From NCBI GenBank assembly GCA_947579665.1, contig OX388351.1, positions 55,684,939 through 55,748,938 of the forward strand: a stretch of 64,000 nt of DNA. Direction: 5' to 3'. Source of the stretch: Sympetrum striolatum. Its lineage: Eukaryota > Arthropoda > Insecta > Odonata > Libellulidae. The notes under the pieces were generated by a model that saw only the letters and a program-made list of their open reading frames with translations, was not told the DNA's origin and ran no database searches. The translations under genes were made by a program, and so were the position numbers. This document shows, one piece after another, positions 9,261 to 20,900 of the stretch. Position 1 is the stretch's first letter. Every line of letters starts with the position of its first letter.

Positions 9261-12200
9261 TTGTAATGAAAGGTAAGGATATTTCTTAAGCGGGAAAGAA
9301 ACCTTGAGGATAATGATAAATATTTTATGAAGGTTTGTAAGGGACTTCATGGCAGAGGGATCCTTATAGATGGAGAAGGAAAGGAGATGATAAGGCATAA
9401 GAAAAGAAACATATATTAGCTGAGAAAGTTTAAGCAAGTGAAAAATTTGTCTTTCGAAATTTGTCGTTAGTTAAGATATGAATCCTAGATTAAACACTAG
9501 ACGACTCTTGAATAGTTCCACTACTCTGGCAATTTATAATCTAAAACTATATTCCGTAATGAAAATCATTATCTTACTTCTAATTTTCTTATTTTGGTGC
9601 TTGTCTGTTATTTTTAACTTAATTTAGCAAGTGGGATGATGCCTGCGAACAGCAAAGACGAACTTCATTTAGTGTCGGAAGTATCTCTTTATTTTTTATG
9701 TTTTCCATCGTTTCTAGACTCGAGTATCATCATGGCTGAATTCAAAGGGGATAAACTACTTTCTTAATTTTACCAAGTATTTAATGTGATACGTGTCATC
9801 GATTTGGATAAAGATATTTTCCTTTTCGAGCAAATTGCTTTGCTATGTATGTATTTGATATTTTGAGGTTCTTAATGAACTTTTCCACATTAACGAGGGA
9901 AGTTGGTTCACACCTTGAAATAAAAGTAAAAGCAAGCAAAGAAAAACCTGTTTTTCGTTGCGTCACTGTAAGTGCAAGTGGTTTAGTTGACCACCTCTCT
10001 GTTTACATCGCGAGTATGTCATTGCTCGGTCGAACGGGCTCGGAAAGAACTTCAGTGTTAGCTGTGTTGAAGAGTGCGTGAGTGGCAATGCATTGACAAC
10101 CAACCCCAAGGTCAGCGGTCAAAGCAAGACATTTCCTGGATGTTCTTCAGTTAAAGTTTCTCTCAAGTCTCGAACGAATATTGTACATTTTTTACGGTGC
10201 CTATACTCCCCCTTCCCTCTAGAGGAGGCAGTTTGATTCGTCCTCTTGACTTTGATAACAATATTCCCGAAATTTTTGATTTCACATAGCAAGAGCGATT
10301 ATTATGTAGCGATTCGACCCATTTTTCGATCTAGATTTTCTTAATGTCCCAAAACTATATTGAGTGTGTCTCTGGAAGTGTTTTGATGGCTTGAATGTGT
10401 AATTTTTGCCTTCTAATTGATCTCTACCCTCTTTTTCTAATTTAGTTCTAAATTATCAACGTCTCCAGAGGCGTAACATGTTTAGGTACCTACAAGGATT
10501 GCATTGCAACTGTAGTCCATATTTAGAGATTTTATAAATAAGCATTAACTATTTAGAGAATTCAGAAACATTCCGTCTACATTCCCTCCAATCACATGAA
10601 GTTTATTTGAGGAATATCATTGATATTTTTTTTATTTTGGACATCATATTAGTGGACTTTGGCCTTGAAACTCGGCATTTTCAAATCAAACAAATTACTT
10701 TCAATATGTACCGTATTGATACCGAATTAACCCTAGAAAAGGCGTTTAAGTAACCATTATCTGTGAATGAATTATGTTGGGGAATAAAAACATTTGAATA
10801 CTAGGGATAGGATCGAATAAGTAATGTTTTTTTTGGACCAATTCACTCTTAATTTTATATATTTTTCCGTAGGAAGAGCGAGTCAACTCAACGTATCAAC
10901 ATTGCTCTCTAGAGCGAGAAAACAATGAGCCAACCACATCCGATATTCGGAAACGTAAATCAGAGAGAAAACACAAACAGAAAGACATATGGAGTTATTT
11001 CTATTTGTTTACGTGAATTCTTCGGAATCATTTTTACACATTTCCCCTGTGGTACTCATTCAATAAAATAATCCCATTTTAGCTATTCTGTGACCAAAAT
11101 AAGATATCCCATCATTCAAATTTTCATATATCATATATTTCAATATATCATATAATTTTTTCGCCGTTCTATGTGAAACCACTTCCATTACAAACATATT
11201 TCATTTCAATCTTTCAGCAAGATTAACACCGTCAATTTTCTCTCGTTTCTTAAGTCACAGTTTTCCATTATATTTCCTTCTCTCTGTACACGAATTCTTA
11301 TTCCAGATTACTTTTTATTTTCAAATAGATAAATCAGATTACTTCCAATAATTTTCGAATTCTTTTCATGAAGGATATTTTTTTTGTTTTATAAATTCAA
11401 TTTATCACACTCTATGCTCTTAATAATTGTCGGAAATAGTTATTTAAGAATTATTTTTGTTGTTAATCCTTAGGTTACACAAAGATTGTATCAACTGCAT
11501 CGATTTTAAATGGTACTACATGCCATCAATTTACAAAACTAAGGTGATATATATAAGATAATAATGGAAATAAAAAAGGAAAATGTTGTTAGTAATTTTG
11601 AATCCTTTAGCGCAAAGTGATGTTCATTCAAAATAAGTATGGACTGACTTTTTAGAATTAAAACGCAAAATCTACATTTGATCCCACCCTTGAAAAAAAT
11701 ATGCAAGTCCAGAAGTAACCAAATAACTTAAGTCAGATTGCGTGACGTTTCTCGTTATGTCATAAGAGGTTGGCAAGAAGTAGCTGCTCGACTTCACGGT
11801 CACGATACCAAGTTTCGAAAGAAAATATGAATTCCATCATATTTTCTCATTTCTCTTACTTCCAGATTAATTATATCTGACGATATCTTGAAAACACACT
11901 CCAATATGAAATATTAATCCAATCAGACAATTTACCAGAAACTAAAAATGTAGATATCTTTGAACTATGGACTTTCTCCACAGCTACACAATCCTTTTGT
12001 TTTCAATTTTCATATTTATTATATGAGCTATCATCTCCGTTGCAAGCAACAATTAAATTCCAGGATTAATGCCAATTTCAACTTATTAAAGTTCACGTGA
12101 AAATAGTTTATTCCAGAGTATGCTGGTAATTTCCCTCTTACATGCAGTTATCTTTAGGAGTGATTGAACTTTAAATGACTTCTTCAACTGCTTTTCATAA

Positions 12201-13059
12201 TCCCTCCAAAAACTGGATCGATCACTTATTACGAATGATTTCCACTGAGTACCATCGAAAATAATCGAGTGTTCTATATTTTAATAGATAATTGTTTTGC
12301 CATAACAGCAAAAGTAAGGAACGAATGGTGGTGAGATTTACAAAACGATTACTTTTATAAGAGGAAGGAGGCAAAGAAGTGAAGTTTGCCAAATCTTTGG
12401 AGAACCACTGTCATTAAAACTTAATGGATTGAGCACTTGACTAATGCGTTTGCCGATAACGACCTCTATCGATATTCCGCCACCCCTTCTCTAATATTTC
12501 CTCTTTATTTCTCACTTCCCTTATTAACTTACATCGATATGAAAATGGGTCAATAATTGCATAATGTCAATTGACTCACTAAATGCCTGTGAAGGTGCAC
12601 CCTCTTTCAAATAAAATTTAATCAGTTGAATTATTAGCGAATTTAATGATATTCAGTATCCCCAGTATCCCAGATTCTGAAAGAGAGTCCAGTTTAATTA
12701 ATTGCTAAAATTTTCGATGCTTCCTTAAATATCACCATATGGTATTTATCATTTTAATACAGTTAAGGAAAATTAATTTTTCAGAAAGCTGTTAATCAAT
12801 TAACTATGACTAATAAGTATTAAAGTACATATCAACGAAAAATAAATAAAAATCCTCATGACGAAGGGAAACATTAATCAAAGAAATGTTACTTATTTCA
12901 AATAAAAAATTCTTGATAATACTACTCCATAAGCTTTGAGTTACACGACGAAGTCAACCGTTGAAAAACGTATTAAACGCAGCTAACTAGTTGATTGAAT
13001 ACTTTCCAAATAATGCGTAGGAAAGAAAGCTCTTTTTTATAAATCAAAATATATTGTGT
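9261..13059. other. AT-rich DNA, no confirmed feature
   Basis: A GC-richer patch at 9950-10140 includes TTCAGTGTTAGC and a donor-like GTGAGT, but no exon pair could be built. At 10727 the motif TTAACCCTAGAA resembles a piggyBac end, but no matching right end was found. The rest is unremarkable. Confidence 0.4.
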
Positions 13060-13065
13060 CTTTAT

Positions 13066-13310
13066 TTATTTAGATTGTGATCTGTTTTTTCGAGGCTTCT
13101 CGATGAAAAATCTGACGGCCTTAATGTTTCTTTTTTTCCGTTGCTCAGTGAGCTCTTTATAATGAAGGCAGTGTAAATTCTTTTGTTTTTCCTGAACAAG
13201 GTGTTGAATAATCGGAAATACGCAGCGTGAATTGTATACCCGTTGTGTGTAAAACATGCATCACTTGATACACTTCGTAGATCTGTGAGAAATATTGCTT
13301 GTCTTTTCAC
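13066..13310 (-). CDS. Possible 3'-terminal exon or pseudogene, unassigned
   Basis: Two overlapping minus-strand frames cover this stretch. The shorter (13066-13257) ends KAVRFFIEKPRKNRSQSK and is followed by TAAATAAATAAAG, so a stop codon and an AATAAA signal coincide. The longer (13062-13310) begins MKRQAIFLTDLRS. Both have plausible codons, so one may be real and the other a shadow, or a frameshift may separate two parts of one frame. A basic C-terminus is all that can be seen. No family was recognised. A retropseudogene is possible. Confidence 0.2.
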
Positions 13311-13316
13311 AGGAAG

Positions 13317-13477
13317 AGAATCTCCAGATGCTTCACCCGGGGGACTCCTGAACTAAGAGGAAACATTATGGACGGAAGACGGCGATCGCAAGAAACTCCG
13401 GAGAGCTGCTATGAACCTGAGGAGATGTGTTTAATGTACTGTATTGGTTCGAAAAGAAAATTTAAGATCCCGAGTTA
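13317..13477 (+). CDS. Possible cysteine-containing exon, unassigned
   Basis: A good 3' splice-site match (TTGCTTGTCTTTTCACAG) ends just before this stretch. An open frame runs through it to a TAA at 13475-13477, about 54 codons, with MDGRRRSQETPESCYEPEEM in the middle and four cysteines overall. The GC content is above the surroundings. There is no matching upstream exon, and the frame is too short to assign. It lies next to the minus-strand candidate exon, and both cannot easily be real over their short junction. Confidence 0.15.
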
Positions 13478-14395
13478 AAAGGATAATAGGCCTGTGGACT
13501 GAATTTGTCTTTTGTCTCAACTCTGATTCATTCTTCTTAAGACGTAGTTATGAACAAGCGTGTTAATAATTTCCAATGTATCTGTGATAGTAAAAAAAAT
13601 ACTAAATTTAAAAGAATTTTAAAATTAATATTTCAATAGATTTGCACAATGTGACCATTCTGCATATACTAATTTAGCTCTTCAGGTAATCTCTCATAGA
13701 TGCAGCCTGAATTGAGAATTAGCAATTTTACTGAGAAATTTAAGCTACATAATCTTCATCTTTATCAAATATAAATGTAGATAAGTTCTATTTAATCTTT
13801 AAAATTTCCGTAGAATGAAATATTTTACGGTATTTAATTTAAAAAAAGAGATAAATCCCCTAGGAAAACATATATTTTGAAGACCTTAATTAATCATTTA
13901 TCCTACTTCTTGGAGCTTGAAAAATTAATCTGTTCAGCAAACCGTTAATGATTTGGGAAAAAGTGAATTAAATGCTACGATTACCATAATTTTTCTTTGT
14001 TGAAGGGATTTTCCATGTCCAGGCAGAAGCTTAGAGACCAGACTCGTCACTCTCCTTTAATTTAATTAATGTCCCTTCAATTTCCATTATCAGGACCCCT
14101 TCGAGAATCAACCGATTTCAATAATATGAGCTTCATTTGATTGATCGGCTCTTTATCCATTCAAACTTTTCATTAACACATTTTTGCTCAAATTCGTCTG
14201 CCAAAGTCTCATCCATACCTTCAAAGACAATCCTAATCAATTGAATAACGTTAATTTAGATTTTCTCTATTTCCTTGAACCGTTAGATAATTTTTTGGAT
14301 AAATAAATGGTGTTATGAAATGATCGTTCCAAAATACAGAACATAATAGATGAAATAAAAAAGTAAATTATAGATCCGATTTTGGGGGGCAAATA
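13478..14395. other. AT-rich DNA, nothing recognised
   Basis: No open frame, repeat or hairpin stands out. Confidence 0.5.
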
Positions 14396-14530
14396 AAAGA
14401 TTGGGACACCTGGGGACTCTCACGGCTACCCTTATCGTGTCCTTTGCGCCTTAGAGTTCTCAAGGACCCTTCACCGTTCTCCTTTGGGGCCCCAATGTTG
14501 GCCCATTTGTGAATGGTCGTACAATATGAG
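14396..14530. repeat. GC-richer block sharing a 26-nt motif with 20.5 kb
   Basis: GATTGGGACACCTGGGGACTCTCACGG (14399-14425) is matched with a few changes by GATTGGATGCCTGGGAACTCTCACGG at 20487-20512. The sequences diverge after that. Probably two fragments of one unidentified dispersed repeat. Confidence 0.35.
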
Positions 14531-15300
14531 GAATTGTATGATAGTCAAGGTAAGAAAATAAAGAAGTGCTTGAAAGATGCAACCAATTTTTTACCGTGTG
14601 AGTGATTTGCATAAGATATGGAGGCGAATCATTTGTAGGCGATTCATTACATGGAGTGGTGCTCGCTTATGGGGAAGATATAAGGCTATTGGATTCTTTA
14701 TTTTTTAATCCGATACTTGAGAAATGTATCGTGGAATTGGCCGAAGTTAGAAAAACCTACTGTATGAAACATTCCGTGGGGAACGCAGGCGGAAAATAAA
14801 CACGATTCAGATCAATAATACAAATAAAAATATATGATAATATGTGATATTTTGTAATAGGTACATCTCTTTCTACAAAGATGAGAACTGTAGGATACAA
14901 ATGTAAACATTGTATTTAGAAGTAAGAGTACTTTCTGAACAATGGTAAGTTATTTCAAAATATCCGATGCGAGATGACCTAAGATCTTTAAAGTCAAATT
15001 TATCACGAATTTGAACCAAAAAAGAATCAATTCTGAGTAATCAGTTACATTTTTAGAATATTTGCGCTTCGTCTGAGAAGAAATCCCAGAATTGGTTACT
15101 GAGAATACCAATAATCATAAATCATTACTGAAATTGTTTTAAGTTCATATTGCGTCTTCTTGCAATAATTATGACATTAATTATTCTGAGTTTCCCTAGA
15201 AAAATTAATAGTAGTAGGTTTACCTAGGTATATAATATTTTGTCATAAGAAATTTACATAATCCATCCTAGATATAGAAGTACGTATTTTGTGATGATAA
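14531..15300. other. AT-rich DNA, nothing recognised
   Basis: One 65-codon frame (14602-14799) has no recognisable similarity. No other signal. Confidence 0.45.
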
Positions 15301-15309
15301 AATAGAGCA

Positions 15310-15358
15310 AGAAAGAGCTCATTAGCTACCTTCAATGAAACATGTCCAAGCTCTTTCT
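15310..15358. repeat. Short inverted repeat
   Basis: AGAAAGAGCT (15310-15319) and AGCTCTTTCT (15349-15358) are perfect 10-nt inverted arms around a 29-nt spacer. No terminal duplication flanks them. Confidence 0.5.
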
Positions 15359-16010
15359 ATCTCTCGCTAGAAGTTCTTCCTAAGTTGCGCTTAAATTGAC
15401 GATTTCCAAATCCATCCGTAATTCCTCCTCAGTACACATAACCACAACACCACCAAATTACTTCGATGGTTAAACGTCCAAGAATTAGATTATACCGATT
15501 ATTTAGGGCTCTGAAAGAGGACAACGAACAGCGAATTGATCGGCACTCATGAGTCGTTCCCAAGCAAATCTGTGGCAGCACGTAGCGTACATTATAAAGT
15601 ACATTACTTTCATAAGTGATATTTGAGGGAAAAGAAATCCAGTAGATCTCACATGGATGGCGGTTTGCAAGAATCCGAATGTACAGAAAGAAAGAATGAA
15701 GCATTAGGGTTTACGGTAATGGACTCAAAGAGGTAGTGGTATGGATGATACTATTATTCGTAATTAGAATAAATAGAAACAAAACATGAGAAAGAAAAGG
15801 TAAGTAATTCCTGACATTACTTCAGTGCAGAACTCCTAAGACCAGAAGTATTAAATACGAATGATTGACAAATCAAGTACTACATTTTACGTATAATAAA
15901 CTACTTTTAATACAGTCTTCCCACAAACCATTCACGCAGTCACGCCACATAACCATTTATAATAATTAAGGAAAGGGTTGAGGTGACTTTGCACATAAGG
16001 GCGTGCGCCC
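15359..16010. other. No feature recognised
   Basis: Contains a 91-codon minus frame (15429-15704) with no known motif. Otherwise AT-rich. Confidence 0.4.
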
Positions 16011-16011
16011 A

Positions 16012-16102
16012 GGAAAATTCACAAGGAAAAACGGACTTGAAACTTGTCTTCCCGGCCCTGTCAGATTTTTTTCAAGTCCGTTTTTTTTTCTTGGGAACAT
16101 TT
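16012..16102. repeat. Extended hairpin with perfect 16-bp core
   Basis: AAAAACGGACTTGAAA on the left arm is exactly complementary to TTTCAAGTCCGTTTTT on the right. The pairing continues outward through CAAG/CTTG and beyond, with an A-run length difference and a few mismatches. The spacer of about 28 nt is CT/GC-rich. Arm length (about 30 nt) and loop size fit a small MITE core or a pre-miRNA-like hairpin. No conserved miRNA seed was recognised. Confidence 0.6.
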
Positions 16103-16249
16103 ATAATAAATAGAACACAAAAAATGGTTGGGGAAAGGGGATTCAAAACCACATTTCGGAGAAAATCTCATTTCTTGGGACAGTCCGAACGATTGGGTCA
16201 ATAATATCGGCATCCTTTTATAGCGAACTTTTTCTCCCTCTTTTCCACT

Positions 16250-16530
16250 TTCTCCGAAGAGACTGTCTATTCCGATCCTCTTACGAACTCCCTCTACGGG
16301 CCAACGGCTCCTGAGAATGGGTTACGTGGCCGGAATTCGAATGTGACGTCTTGCGCCCGAAGATTGGGATTAGAGAGGTAATCGAGCGGGGATTAGGGGG
16401 GACATTGGGGACACGCGTATTTATCAAGGTCAAGATGGAAGGCAAGTGAGAATAATGGCTCGAATTACAAGAGCTTGATTGGCGAAGATAAAACCATCTA
16501 AAACGCCACTTATGTGGAATGGTAGCCAAA
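16250..16530. other. GC-richer patch, unassigned
   Basis: GC is well above background (ACGGGCCAACGGCTCC, TGACGTCTTGCGCCCG). An 82-codon minus frame (16281-16529) covers it but shows no domain. It could be a regulatory region or an old insertion. Confidence 0.25.
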
Positions 16531-17789
16531 AAGGGAGAACCGCAATCAGAAAGAACTTATTTTCATCCGAAGCACTAATTACAAAAACCACGGCATCCTA
16601 GTTATACAGAACAATTAATCAACTAAAAGAAAAAACTTAAAATATTCTTAGCAAGAAATAAATAAGTGAACAATGTTTAAACAAATATTTTATGCAAGTA
16701 TTACTTATATTTTTCAGTGGAAATTTAAAATTATATAGCGTCGTATTGAAGTTCATTTAGGGATAGCATTGTTTATTTACCTGATGGAAGCACAGTTTTG
16801 GTAAATAGATTTTGGGAAATTTAAGTGTGCTTGGATTTCGGCTTCGTAGAACATGTGAATACGAAATTTTAATTCGTGTTCTCGATTCATTTGCCTGTCT
16901 TATTCATAGCGAAGTCAACGCTTAAGTTCATCTCGACACTTTTCTTCTGACGTTTACGAGGACGGCCGGATTCTCTCCATTGTGTGGTTTAATTATCTTC
17001 TGTTACAGAGACCGAGCAGTTTGGTAGCCTTTGGCCCTCTTTAAAAGAAAGGAACATAAAGATTGTCATCCCATTTGCGATTTCCGTACAACTTAGCTTT
17101 CTTAAACATAGAACATTTTTCTTTTATGTAGTTACCGTATGGTAATGTCTTCAAGTTTTTTATATCTACTACAAATGGACAAGAAGTTGGTGGATAAATA
17201 TTACTCTAATCAGTTCCATTATTTATAGTACAGAATTCATTACACGATAACATTTAAATAATTTCCGAGAAAGAGAAACAATACTATAACTCATTATTCA
17301 TGATTCCAAAGTATCAGGTAATGAATGCATGTAAGAACATATGGGAAATAAGTAAGTTTCGATTGAAATGGAATCAAACATGATTGAAAAATTAATTAAA
17401 TATTAATAAAAAAGGACATTTTTATTGCTGACCAAAGTTAGGAAAAATGAGTAAGGTACCAGTGACTGTAAACATATAAAGCTTATCTTGCGAATTAAAA
17501 ACTTCTTGAAATTTCATAAAGTAAATTCTAAAATTTAATTTTTAAGGGAGCAGTTGGAGTCATATAATCTATATATTTAATTTGTTACATGCTCGTGTAG
17601 TTAATTCATCCACTGAATGGGAATATAAATGGAAGAGATAAAATCCAGATTTCCTAACCCAAATTATATAGGAAGCGGCGATCACTGACTAAAAATAAAA
17701 GAACATGAACAGAAATCCGATTTGACGAAGTACTCCTTCATTAATAGGTATGAGAGGTACAAGAGATTGAAATTTTTTACCTGAAGAAG
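16531..17789. other. AT-rich DNA, one splice-acceptor-like site
   Basis: A good acceptor match (TTAATTATCTTCTGTTACAG, ending near 17009) is followed by 43 open codons reading TEQFGSLWPSLKERNIKIVI onward to a TAA. It is unassigned and could be chance. Nothing else noted. Confidence 0.25.
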
Positions 17790-18192
17790 TTCTTATTCCA
17801 ATGTCAAACAATTTAAAAAGAAAATCCGTAGTAATACCTTTTAAATCCTTCGTGTATATTCAGCAATGGTTTTACCGATATTCTGTTTACTGCTTACATA
17901 TATTATCTCTTGTCAAGTTATATTTGTCCGTTATATTATAGGAAATATTGTAACTTTTATTTTAATATGTTTTTAATTACATTATTGTATATAGTAATTG
18001 CTTGTATGCTTTAATTGTATGAATTTAATTGTAAATTATATGATGCACTGCCTTTGGGAGGTTTTTGGTGGTTTTCCTTTCAACTAGGGTGAATACCAGG
18101 TAGGGTAATGTATTTTCTTCCCCTAAAGAATATGACTACCTCCTGGCCCAGAGCCTACCTGTAGTCCTTATTATTAAATAAATAAATAAATA
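17790..18192 (+). mobile_element. LINE 3' end (5'-truncated) with TAAA tail
   Basis: The copy ends in TTATTATTAAATAAATAAATAAATAC (about 18167-18192), a tail typical of CR1/jockey-type LINEs. Upstream, one plus frame reads NNLKRKSVVIPFKSFVYIQQ, resembling the FKRKL...FYS tail of LINE reverse transcriptases. The intervening segment is a 3' UTR with GCCTTTGGGAGG and repeated CTACCTG. The reverse transcriptase catalytic core is missing, so the copy is heavily truncated. Confidence 0.5.
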
Positions 18193-18299
18193 CCCGAAAC
18201 AACCGAGCGGAAAGGAGTAGCGGCTTGAAATTGAGATACGGAGAAAAACTTGAAGGATTATAACACGCGGAACACTTCTTTGAACTAAAATAGTATAAG

Positions 18300-18870
18300 A
18301 TAGAAATGGCGAGGCAGGAATTCATTGAGCATGGTAGGGAAATGGAGAAATATGCAGAAATGTGAAGAAAAACGCAGAGTGAAAATAAAAACCATTTTGG
18401 TTTCAATTAAGTTTTTTCGCGAGAGGAAAATGGCCGGGGCGAATGGAAATGGGGAATGTGGGATAAGAGTAGTCGACGGTGGAAGAAGTTTGCTTTTGAT
18501 TTGAGTGCGGTGGGGTGTATGGCAACGGTGGAAATTGGGAATGAAAGTGGGGAGGTGTGGGAAGTGGGGAATTGAATGGAGACAAGGGGTGGCGGAGAGA
18601 TGTGTGCTGCCCCCTCCTAATGGAGTTTATGCATTAATAAATGGAGGAAAAACGTATGCAGAAAGTGGAAAAAAGGCTTCTTGTGGTAAACAGGCAGAAC
18701 GCAAGAGGCTATGTGCAAGAGGGATGGTGGGAGAATAATGAAAGGGGAGGGGGGAGAGCAGTTGGCATGAGCGGATTTTTCCAAAGGATAAAAATAGGAT
18801 TTGACGAGGGTTTGCGAATACAAAAGAAACAAAAAGGAGAGAATAAAAGTAATATCCATTCTAATTAAAG
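18300..18870 (+). other. Long purine-rich, G-rich block
   Basis: Plus-strand purine excess over about 500 nt with G-runs (GGAAATGGGGAATGTGGG, GGGGAGGGGGGAGAG). Several overlapping frames exist on both strands and none has a domain. The composition could support triplex or G-quadruplex structure. Confidence 0.45.
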
Positions 18871-19000
18871 GGGAAGTTCAATTAATCGATGCCGAGCTAT
18901 AATTGAGGTATTTGAATCGCGGAAGTGTTTCCGCGCAGGCAGGGTGGGAGTCGGAAGGGAGCGATTAATTAAAACTCCATCTGCGGAACAGAATTTTGAT

Positions 19001-19064
19001 TACGTTATGCAGATGTGATATCTATAAAAATTTGACCTCATGGATCAAATTAAATGCACTGACC
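19001..19064 (+). repeat. Imperfect direct repeat, copy 1
   Basis: Reads TTATGCAGATGTGATATCTA, then TTTGACCTCATGGATCAAAT and on to TGCACTGACC. It aligns along its length with 19291-19359 at roughly 80% identity with a 5-nt gap. The copies lie about 290 nt apart. Confidence 0.6.
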
Positions 19065-19290
19065 GCAACAAAAATCAACGTTCCTTTATAAGAAAAATCT
19101 TGCAGGGCCATCTAAGTAGGTTCAGAATAAGTGTCAGTTCAAATCAAAATGTACCCTAATATTCTATTCTTCTTTGTTGGCTCTGGTTTTAAAAGTTGTC
19201 TCAAATATGTTTAACGTAATTAAATAATTGGCCTCTCATATGGAATTTTATTTTTAAAATAATTCAAAGAATAAATATCTGTAATTAATT

Positions 19291-19359
19291 TAAATTATGC
19301 ATAAGTAATATCTATGATAAGTTTATTTGACCACATGAGTTCAATTAAGTGCGCAGACC
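19291..19359 (+). repeat. Imperfect direct repeat, copy 2
   Basis: Reads TTATGCATAAGTAATATCTA, then TTTGACCACATGAGTTCAAT and on to TGCGCAGACC. It ends 35 nt before the composite element that begins at 19395, so the duplication may be older flanking sequence or part of a larger element. Confidence 0.6.
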
Positions 19360-19394
19360 TCATTCTTCCCTCGTCCCCTCAAATTTTCCTTTTT

Positions 19395-19427
19395 TACTTT
19401 CTCCATATATGAAGTATAGAGAAAGTA
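19395..19427. repeat. Terminal hairpin of composite element
   Basis: TACTTTCTCCATA and TATAGAGAAAGTA pair at 12 of 13 positions. This is a second copy of the hairpin at 4642-4674. Confidence 0.75.
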
Positions 19428-19517
19428 TTGTTTTCATGAAAAAAATCGACTTCGAGATTTCAACGGATATACATGTTTTGGGGTTCCTAGAACACGTTTT
19501 GACCATTTTCGGAATGA

Positions 19518-19521
<4 letters not shown>

Positions 19522-19570
<49 letters not shown>

Positions 19571-19583
19571 ATGTGTGTGTGTG
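19522..19583 (+). repeat. (TG)n microsatellite
   Basis: About 24 uninterrupted TG units, then CA and a further run of TG. The long frames on each strand here are repeat artefacts (poly Val-Cys and poly Thr-His). Confidence 0.95.
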
Positions 19584-19586
19584 ACA

Positions 19587-20219
19587 GTGGGCGCTCTAAC
19601 GTGAAAACTATTAGTCGTATCAATACCAAAATTCATATATAGTACTGTGGTCTGTGCTGTCAGAGTTGATTAGTTTTTGGAGTAAATCGGATAACCGGAA
19701 GTCGAGCTTTATTCATTAAAGCTCTTTTCCAGTTTTCAAAATATCTCCATAAATATGACATATAGGTATATTGTATACCATATAAAAGTTTTAGATAATC
19801 TGTTTTACTATAACTTTTGTATTTAACATAATTTTGTATCACTGGTTGATTAGGAGTTATTCGTAAAATACTGATAAACCGGAAGAAGATGATTATGTAC
19901 TTTGTGGGCGCTCTAACATGAAAACTGTTTGTCGGATCAACACCAAATTTTATATATAGTATTTTTATTTCAGTCGTTAGAGTTGATTAGTTTTTGAAGA
20001 GAATCGGTTAACCGAAAGTCGAGCTTCATTCTTCAAAGCTCATTTCCAGTTTTCAAAATATCTCCATAAATATGATATTTAGGTATATACTATTATTCAT
20101 AAAAGTTTTAGAAAATGATATTTCCTATAACTTTTGTAAGAAACATATTTTCTTATAACGGATAGTTTAGAAGTTATTCATGAAATACTGATAAACCGGA
20201 AGTTTCTGATTATGTACTC
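19587..20219 (+). repeat. Two tandem ~317-bp units
   Basis: Both units start GTGGGCGCTCTAAC (19587 and 19904). They share GTTGATTAGTTTTTG, AAGTCGAGCTT, TTTTCAAAATATCTCCATAA and ATACTGATAAACCGGAAG at matching offsets. Unit 1 is 317 bp and unit 2 is 316 bp. A third start at 20220 continues as a GGGCGCT short repeat and then diverges. Confidence 0.9.
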
Positions 20220-20424
20220 GTGGGCGCTCTGGGCGCTGTGGGTGAAAGGCCAATTTCATCGTTTTCCTTCGAACATGTCCCAAGGAACATTATTTACAAT
20301 GTTTGTGACGTAAAAGATAATAATATATAAATTAATCACTCATCTTCCAAGTTTAGATTCAATATAGAGTTCGAAATTACTGCGGTAGATAAATATTTAC
20401 ATCTTATATATGGAGAAAGTTATG

Positions 20425-20858
20425 TGCTGGCCACATCAAATTTTTATATCCGTGGTTTCATTCTTATCGTCAAATTTATTTAAAGTGATTGGATGCCTGG
20501 GAACTCTCACGGAATGGGTCGTGTTATAATTTGAAATCGAAGCTTAAACTTTCGATATTCTTGGGAAGTTTTGACTGCTTGATTGTGCAAAGTGTTTTGA
20601 CACCTTCTGGCAATTTTCGATGAAGACTTGAACTTACCATTTCAACTTAACTGAAGAAAATTTTCTGACATTTTTAATGGTTTTTTTCCGAGATAACTAG
20701 AAAAAGCATTCGCATTTTTAATACGAATTACTAGTAAAAATATTATTCAATTTTACAATATTTTAATACACCAAGATATATAGGAACGCGTGGTTGATGT
20801 TAAGCATCTACTCTTTAACAGGCAACTAAAATATGGCAAGAAAATTTGGGTAAATTGA
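20425..20858. other. AT-rich DNA with a repeat fragment
   Basis: Holds the second copy of the motif shared with 14.4 kb (20487-20512). Nothing else recognised. Confidence 0.4.
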
Positions 20859-20900
20859 ATGCAAAAGCTTCCTGTAAAAATGGTTAATATTTCCGTGGAA

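Larger units (their letters stand above)
19395..20424. mobile_element. Composite repeat element with TIRs, microsatellite and tandem units
   Basis: The left end is TACTTTCTCCATATATGAAG and the right end is the inverted ATATATGGAGAAAGTTATG (about 20406-20424), giving TIRs that share roughly 15 bases. In order the element holds a terminal hairpin (19395-19427), a short unique segment, a (GT)n tract, two tandem units of 317 and 316 bp, a third unit start that diverges after GTGGGCGCTCT, and an AT-rich right arm. No open frame encodes a transposase. The structure fits a non-autonomous DNA transposon that amplified internal tandem repeats. The superfamily is not identified because no target-site duplication is clear. 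Confidence 0.65.

Noticed and set aside
10727..10745. TTAACCCTAGAAAAGG resembling a piggyBac left end
   Set aside because: No complementary CTAGGG-TTAA end occurs within several kb on either side, so an element cannot be delimited.
19349..19642. 89-97-codon frames on both strands with Val-Cys and Thr-His runs
   Set aside because: They are translations of the (GT)n microsatellite and not genes.
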